Of a stretch of DNA of 64,000 nt, positions 60,119 to 64,000 are shown piece after piece. Positions within the stretch are counted from its first letter, which is position 1, and each line of letters starts with the position of its first letter. The stretch comes from Lutimaribacter degradans (GTDB lineage Bacteria; Pseudomonadota; Alphaproteobacteria; Rhodobacterales; Rhodobacteraceae), in NCBI RefSeq assembly GCF_023703375.1, contig NZ_JAMQGO010000001.1, forward strand, positions 496,001 through 560,000, written 5' to 3'. The translations under genes and the position numbers were made by a program. The notes below the pieces were generated by a model, which ran no database searches, had not been told where the DNA came from, and saw only the letters and a list, made by a program, of their open reading frames with translations.

Positions 60119-61309
60119 TTACGTCACCTTGTCCAAGGCGGCGACACCGGGCAGCAGTTTGCCCTCCATCCATTCCAGGAAGGCGCCCCCGGCGGTCGAT
60201 ATATAGGTAAAGCGATCGGCGGCGCCGGCGCGTTTCAGCGCGGCCACGGTGTCGCCGCCCCCGGCGACCGACACCAGTTTGCCCTCGGCGCTCAGTTCGG
60301 CGGCGCGGGCCGCGGCGGCGTTGGTGGCCGCGTCGAAAGGTGCGATTTCAAAGGCGCCCAGCGGACCGTTCCAGATCAATGTCCTGGCCGCTTCCAGCGC
60401 CGTGATGATGCGTGTCACGCTTTGCGGCCCGGCATCCAGTATCATCGCGTCGTCGGGGCATTCGGTGGCGGGTACGGTTTCGTTTGCCGCGCCCTCGGCG
60501 AATTCGCGCGCAACCACCACGTCCGCTGGCAGGATGATCTCGCAGCCGGTGGCTTGTGCCTTCGCGATGATCTGTGCCGCGGTGTCCGCCATGTCATGCT
60601 CGCAAAGCGATTTGCCAACGCCGATTCCCTGTGCGGCCAGAAAGGTGTTCGCCATGCCGCCGCCGATCACCAGCTGGTCGACCTTTTCCACCAGGTTGCC
60701 CAGCAGGTCCAGCTTGGTCGAGACCTTGGCCCCGCCCACGACCGCCACCAACGGGCGCGCGGGCGCGCCCAACGCGGCCTCCAGCGCCTCAAGCTCGGCC
60801 TGCATCAGGCGGCCCGCGCAAGACGGCAGGAGCCGCGCCAGACCCTCGGTCGAGGCATGTGCACGATGCGCGGCGGAAAACGCATCGTTGCAATAGACAT
60901 CGCCCAGCTCGGCCAGGCGGGCGGCGAAGGCGGGGTCGTTGGCCTCTTCTCCTGGGTGGAAGCGGATATTCTCAAGCAGCAGCACATCGGCGTCGCGCGC
61001 CTCTTCGGTCAGGTTCTCGGCCGCTTCGAGCGTTTCGACGAACCGCACCTTGCGGCCCAGCTTTTCCTCCAGCGCGGGCAGGCAGACCCGCAGCGACAAG
61101 TCCAGCACCACCTTGCCCTTGGGGCGACCGAAATGCGCGATCAGCATCGGGTGGCCCCCCTTGGCCAGGATATCCAGCACCGTCGGCACGATCCGTTCGA
61201 TCCGGCTGGCATCGGTCACCACGCCATCCTCGACCGGCACGTTGATGTCGACGCGCACAAGCACGCGCTTGCCCGCCAGGTCGATGTCGTCCAGCGTGTT
61301 CCAGGCCAT
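60119..61309 (-). CDS. pgk: phosphoglycerate kinase
   Basis: A 396-residue two-domain kinase. [49 protein letters not shown] and [11 protein letters not shown] are the hallmark blocks of substrate and nucleotide binding. The start [15 protein letters not shown] at 61309 is chosen; an ATG four codons earlier is possible. Upstream of fda. Confidence 0.97.
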   Translation of the reverse strand: MAWNTLDDIDLAGKRVLVRVDINVPVEDGVVTDASRIERIVPTVLDILAKGGHPMLIAHFGRPKGKVVLDLSLRVCLPALEEKLGRKVRFVETLEAAENLTEEARDADVLLLENIRFHPGEEANDPAFAARLAELGDVYCNDAFSAAHRAHASTEGLARLLPSCAGRLMQAELEALEAALGAPARPLVAVVGGAKVSTKLDLLGNLVEKVDQLVIGGGMANTFLAAQGIGVGKSLCEHDMADTAAQIIAKAQATGCEIILPADVVVAREFAEGAANETVPATECPDDAMILDAGPQSVTRIITALEAARTLIWNGPLGAFEIAPFDAATNAAAARAAELSAEGKLVSVAGGGDTVAALKRAGAADRFTYISTAGGAFLEWMEGKLLPGVAALDKVT

Positions 61310-61437
61310 GATCCCATCCATTGCTGCGGCTGTGTCGGGCGTCTCATGGCGCGATGGCGCGCGTGCGTCAACCTCTGCGCTTGGCTTTCGCGGCGCGCGC
61401 GCCTAGGTTTGCGCAAACATCTGAAAAGGAGGGCCCG

Positions 61438-61944
61438 ATGGCCGAGATCACCGACCCCGAGAACACGATCCTGATGGAGCTGAAAGGCGGCACCGTCACC
61501 ATTCAACTGCTGCCCGACGTGGCGCCCAAGCATGCCGAGCGGATGAAAGAGCTGGCCCGCGCCGGCAAGTATGACAACGTGGCCTTTCACCGCGTGATCG
61601 ACGGTTTCATGGCGCAGACCGGCGATGTGCAATTCGCCAACATGGAAACCGATTACACCCCCGCCCGCGCGGGCACCGGCGGCAGCGACCTGCCCGATCT
61701 GCCGGCCGAGTTTTCCAAGCTGCCGCATGACCGGGGCACGCTGGGCGCGGCCCGTTCGGCCAACCCGAATTCGGCCAACAGCCAGTTCTTCATCAACTTC
61801 AAGGACAACCATTTCCTGAACGGGCAATACACCGTCTATGGTCGCGTGATTTCGGGCATGGAACACGTAGATGCCATCGCGCGCGGCGAGCCGCCGGCCA
61901 GCCCCGACCGGATGATCAGTGTCAAGGTGGCCTCGGATGCGTAA
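61438..61944 (+). CDS. cytoplasmic cyclophilin peptidyl-prolyl isomerase
   Basis: A 168-residue isomerase without a signal peptide. The active-site Arg is in VAFHRVIDGFMAQTGDVQFA, and ANSQFFINFKDNHFLNGQYT and VYGRVISGMEHVD complete the fold. AAGGAGG precedes the ATG. Its end overlaps the start of a second, secreted cyclophilin gene. Confidence 0.95.
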   Translation: MAEITDPENTILMELKGGTVTIQLLPDVAPKHAERMKELARAGKYDNVAFHRVIDGFMAQTGDVQFANMETDYTPARAGTGGSDLPDLPAEFSKLPHDRGTLGAARSANPNSANSQFFINFKDNHFLNGQYTVYGRVISGMEHVDAIARGEPPASPDRMISVKVASDA

Positions 61945-62482
61945 ACTTGCCCTTTTGCTGGCGCTGGCCGCCAGCCCCGCCGCCGCGACCGGGATCGCCA
62001 TTAAGGTCGAGGGCGAGGCCAACGGCACCATCACCATCGACCTGCTCGAGGACGTGGCGCCGGGCCATGCCGAACGGATCGCCGCCCTTGCGGCCGAAGG
62101 CGCTTATGACGGGGTGGTATTCCACCGCGTGATCGAGGGGTTCATGGCACAGACGGGCGATGTCCAATTCGGCAAGATGGGCCAGGACATGCGCCAGGCC
62201 GGCATGGGCGGGTCCGACAAGCCCGACCTGAACGCCGAGTTCTCTGACATCCCCTTTGACCGGGGCGTGGTGGGCATGGCGCGCAGCCAGAACCCGGACA
62301 GCGCCAACAGCCAGTTCTTCATCATGTTCGACGAGGGCCATTTCCTGAACGGGCAATACACCGTGGTGGGCCGCGTGACCGAAGGTATGGACGTGGTTGA
62401 CGCCATCAAGCGTGGCCGCGGCCAGAATGGTGCCGTGGTGGGCCAGCCCGACGTTATGACCAGCGTCACCGTGGTGGAATGA
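61937..62482 (+). CDS. periplasmic cyclophilin peptidyl-prolyl isomerase
   Basis: A 181-residue paralogue of the gene before it, with a signal peptide (MRKLALLLALAASPAAA). VVFHRVIEGFMAQTGDVQFG and SANSQFFIMFDEGHFLNGQY are conserved. ATG at 61937 overlaps the previous gene by 8 bases, so the two compartments' isomerases are made from one message. Confidence 0.95.
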   Translation: MRKLALLLALAASPAAATGIAIKVEGEANGTITIDLLEDVAPGHAERIAALAAEGAYDGVVFHRVIEGFMAQTGDVQFGKMGQDMRQAGMGGSDKPDLNAEFSDIPFDRGVVGMARSQNPDSANSQFFIMFDEGHFLNGQYTVVGRVTEGMDVVDAIKRGRGQNGAVVGQPDVMTSVTVVE

Positions 62483-63210
62483 CCGGCCCGGCCTATCCGC
62501 CGCTCGATACTCCCAAGCCGGTGGCGCGGGACATCTGGGTGGTGGATGGGCCGGTGATCCGCTTTTACAAGATGCCGTTTCCGACCCGCGCCACCGCGCT
62601 GCGGCTGGCCAATGGCGATCTGTGGCTGCATTCGCCGACGCGCTGGAGCGCGTCCTTGCAGGCGCAGTTGGAAGAGTTGGGCCCGATCCGCCACCTCGTG
62701 GCCCCGAACTGGATTCACTACGCGTCTTTGCCCGAATGGCAAGCCGCGCTGCCGGGGGCGCAGGTCTGGGCGGCGCCGGGTGTTGCGGCGCGGGCGGCGT
62801 CGCGCAATGTCGCGTTCCGGATAGACCACGCGCTTGGGCAGGACGCGCCGCCCGACTGGGCGGGGCAGGTCGACCAGATGGTGGTGACCGGCAGCAACTT
62901 GCATGCCGAAGCAGTGTTCTTTCACCGCGCGTCGTCCAGCTTGATCCTGACTGACCTGATCGAGAATTTCGAACTGCGCACGCTGCCCTGGTGGATGCGC
63001 GGGCTGGTGCGTCTGGGCGGCATCGCCGAGCCGGGGGCAATGCCACGCGACATGCGCGCGAGTTTTGCCGGCCACCGCGCCGAATTGCGCGCGCAGGTGC
63101 AGCGCATGATCGCTTGGGCGCCCGAACGCGTGATCGTTGCGCATGGGCGTTGGTATGACCGGGATGGCACGGCCCAACTGCGCCGCGCCTTTGCCTGGCT
63201 GCTGGACTGA
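62479..63210 (+). CDS. DUF4336 family protein
   Basis: A 243-residue protein of metallo-beta-lactamase-like build. DIWVVDGPVIRFYKMPFPTR at the start, LVAPNWIHYASLPEWQAALP near residue 75, and VFFHRASSSLILTDLIENFE near 150 are the conserved blocks. Metal ligands expected of hydrolases are incomplete, so catalysis is uncertain. It overlaps the cyclophilin gene by ATGA. Confidence 0.87.
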   Translation: MTGPAYPPLDTPKPVARDIWVVDGPVIRFYKMPFPTRATALRLANGDLWLHSPTRWSASLQAQLEELGPIRHLVAPNWIHYASLPEWQAALPGAQVWAAPGVAARAASRNVAFRIDHALGQDAPPDWAGQVDQMVVTGSNLHAEAVFFHRASSSLILTDLIENFELRTLPWWMRGLVRLGGIAEPGAMPRDMRASFAGHRAELRAQVQRMIAWAPERVIVAHGRWYDRDGTAQLRRAFAWLLD

Positions 63211-63293
63211 CGGACTATCACGAATGCGTGGCGGGGCTATCGCGATGCGCGATTATGGCGCACGCTGTTGCTGTCAAATGGCAGGAGGCCCTT

Positions 63294-64000
63294 ATGCTCA
63301 ACCGCGTTTGTCTTGTGCTTGCCGCATTTGCCCTGGCCAGCATGGCCCAGGCAGAGCCGCGTTCCTGGAAATCCGAATGGCCCGAAACGGATTTTTCCCG
63401 CACCAGCGTGGAAAACTGGTCCGAGATCATCAGCGGCGGTCCGCCCCGCGATGGCATCCCTGCGCTGACCGACCCGGACATGGTTCCCGCCCGTGAGGAA
63501 GCCCGGCTGGACCCGCGCGAACCGGTCATGACGCTGGAACTGGGCAATGGCGCGCGCGCCTATTCTGTCCGCTACCTGATGTGGCACGAGATTGCCAATG
63601 ATGTGGTAGCAGGACAGCCCGTCGCGGTCACCTATTGCCCGCTGTGCAACACCGCCATGGTGTTCGATCGCCGCGTCGGGGACCGGGTGCTGGAATTCGG
63701 CGTGTCGGGCAAGCTGCGCTTCTCGGACATGATCATGTATGATCGCCAGACCGAAAGCTGGTGGCAGCAGGCGCTTGGCACCGCCATCGTCGGCGAAATG
63801 ACGGGCACGCAACTCACGCAACTGCCTGCCGTGATGGAAAGCTGGGGCGATTTCCTGGATCGCCATCCCGACGGGCTGGTGATGGACCAGCCGCGCACCG
63901 CCCGCCAATACGGGATGAACCCATACCGTGGGTATGACGGGTCCGCGCGGCCGTTTCTCTATCGTGGGGAAAACCCGCCCCATGGTATCGAGCCACTGGC
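63294..64000 (+). CDS. DUF3179 protein, cut by window end
   Basis: A secreted protein, 235 codons visible and no stop before the window ends. Residues 1-20 are a signal peptide (RVCLVLAAFALASMAQA). YLMWHEIANDVVAGQPVAVT then YCPLCNTAMVFDRRVGDRVL is the DUF3179 signature, with a CxxC pair. SDMIMYDRQTESWWQQALGT follows. GGAGG precedes the ATG at 63294. Function unknown. Confidence 0.9.
   Translation, partial: MLNRVCLVLAAFALASMAQAEPRSWKSEWPETDFSRTSVENWSEIISGGPPRDGIPALTDPDMVPAREEARLDPREPVMTLELGNGARAYSVRYLMWHEIANDVVAGQPVAVTYCPLCNTAMVFDRRVGDRVLEFGVSGKLRFSDMIMYDRQTESWWQQALGTAIVGEMTGTQLTQLPAVMESWGDFLDRHPDGLVMDQPRTARQYGMNPYRGYDGSARPFLYRGENPPHGIEPL

Overview
The window is a GC-rich chromosomal segment of an alphaproteobacterium of the Rhodobacteraceae (Roseobacter/Rhodobacter group). 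The evidence is a Rhodobacter capsulatus-type gene transfer agent (GTA) cluster beside cysE, a pyruvate dehydrogenase E1-beta that carries its own lipoyl domain, a DUF3445 gene, a stand-alone Hint-domain protein, and the overall protein style. No taxonomic search was possible.

Layout. 1-6.7 kb: end of a DUF3445 gene, an MltB-type lytic transglycosylase, an unrecognised membrane-anchored protein, the glnB-glnA nitrogen operon, NAD(P)HX repair enzyme nnrE/D, and a Hint-domain protein. 6.7-20.3 kb: tRNA-Leu(UAG) carrying a 13.5-kb integrated element bounded by an exact 58-bp direct repeat of the tRNA 3' part. 20.5-34.4 kb: trigger factor, rpsF-rpsR-rplI, two YceI-domain genes around an amidase, fabD-fabG-acpP, an antiporter, fabF-mltG. 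34.6-49.0 kb: a complete-looking GTA structural cluster (g1 to g15). 48.9-64 kb: DksA-like protein, cysE, a permease, pdhA-pdhB-pdhC, ftsB-like gene, AidB-like acyl-CoA dehydrogenase, DUF465 protein, OxyR-like regulator, pgk-fda, two tandem cyclophilins, a DUF4336 gene, and a DUF3179 gene cut by the window end.

The 6.7-20.3 kb element is the most interesting part. It has a tyrosine integrase at its right end, matching 18-bp integrase arm-site candidates at both ends, a string of small overlapping unknown genes behind a promoter, a 711-residue AAA+/SF3-like replication protein whose P-loop has Ala in place of the usual Lys, and directly downstream of that gene about ten 9-bp iterons (CAAATACAC type) in alternating orientation around AT-rich DNA, which looks like a replication origin. 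Cargo includes an unknown 366-residue protein with one possible membrane segment, a serine recombinase, and a single-chain MmeI-like (type IIL) restriction-modification enzyme with the exact D-X9-E-X-K spacing. No conjugation, capsid or packaging gene is visible. I read it as an excisable element that can replicate and defend itself, possibly a satellite that relies on another element for transfer. The GTA cluster lies 14 kb away in the same window, but no functional link is shown.

Other points: a promoter, terminator and 8-codon leader ORF stacked in front of GTA g1; an OxyR-like regulator lacking the peroxidatic cysteine; twin palindromes between fabD and fabG; a 33-bp tandem duplication in front of the ftsB-like gene; a coding-like frame that continues past the stop of the DUF465 gene.
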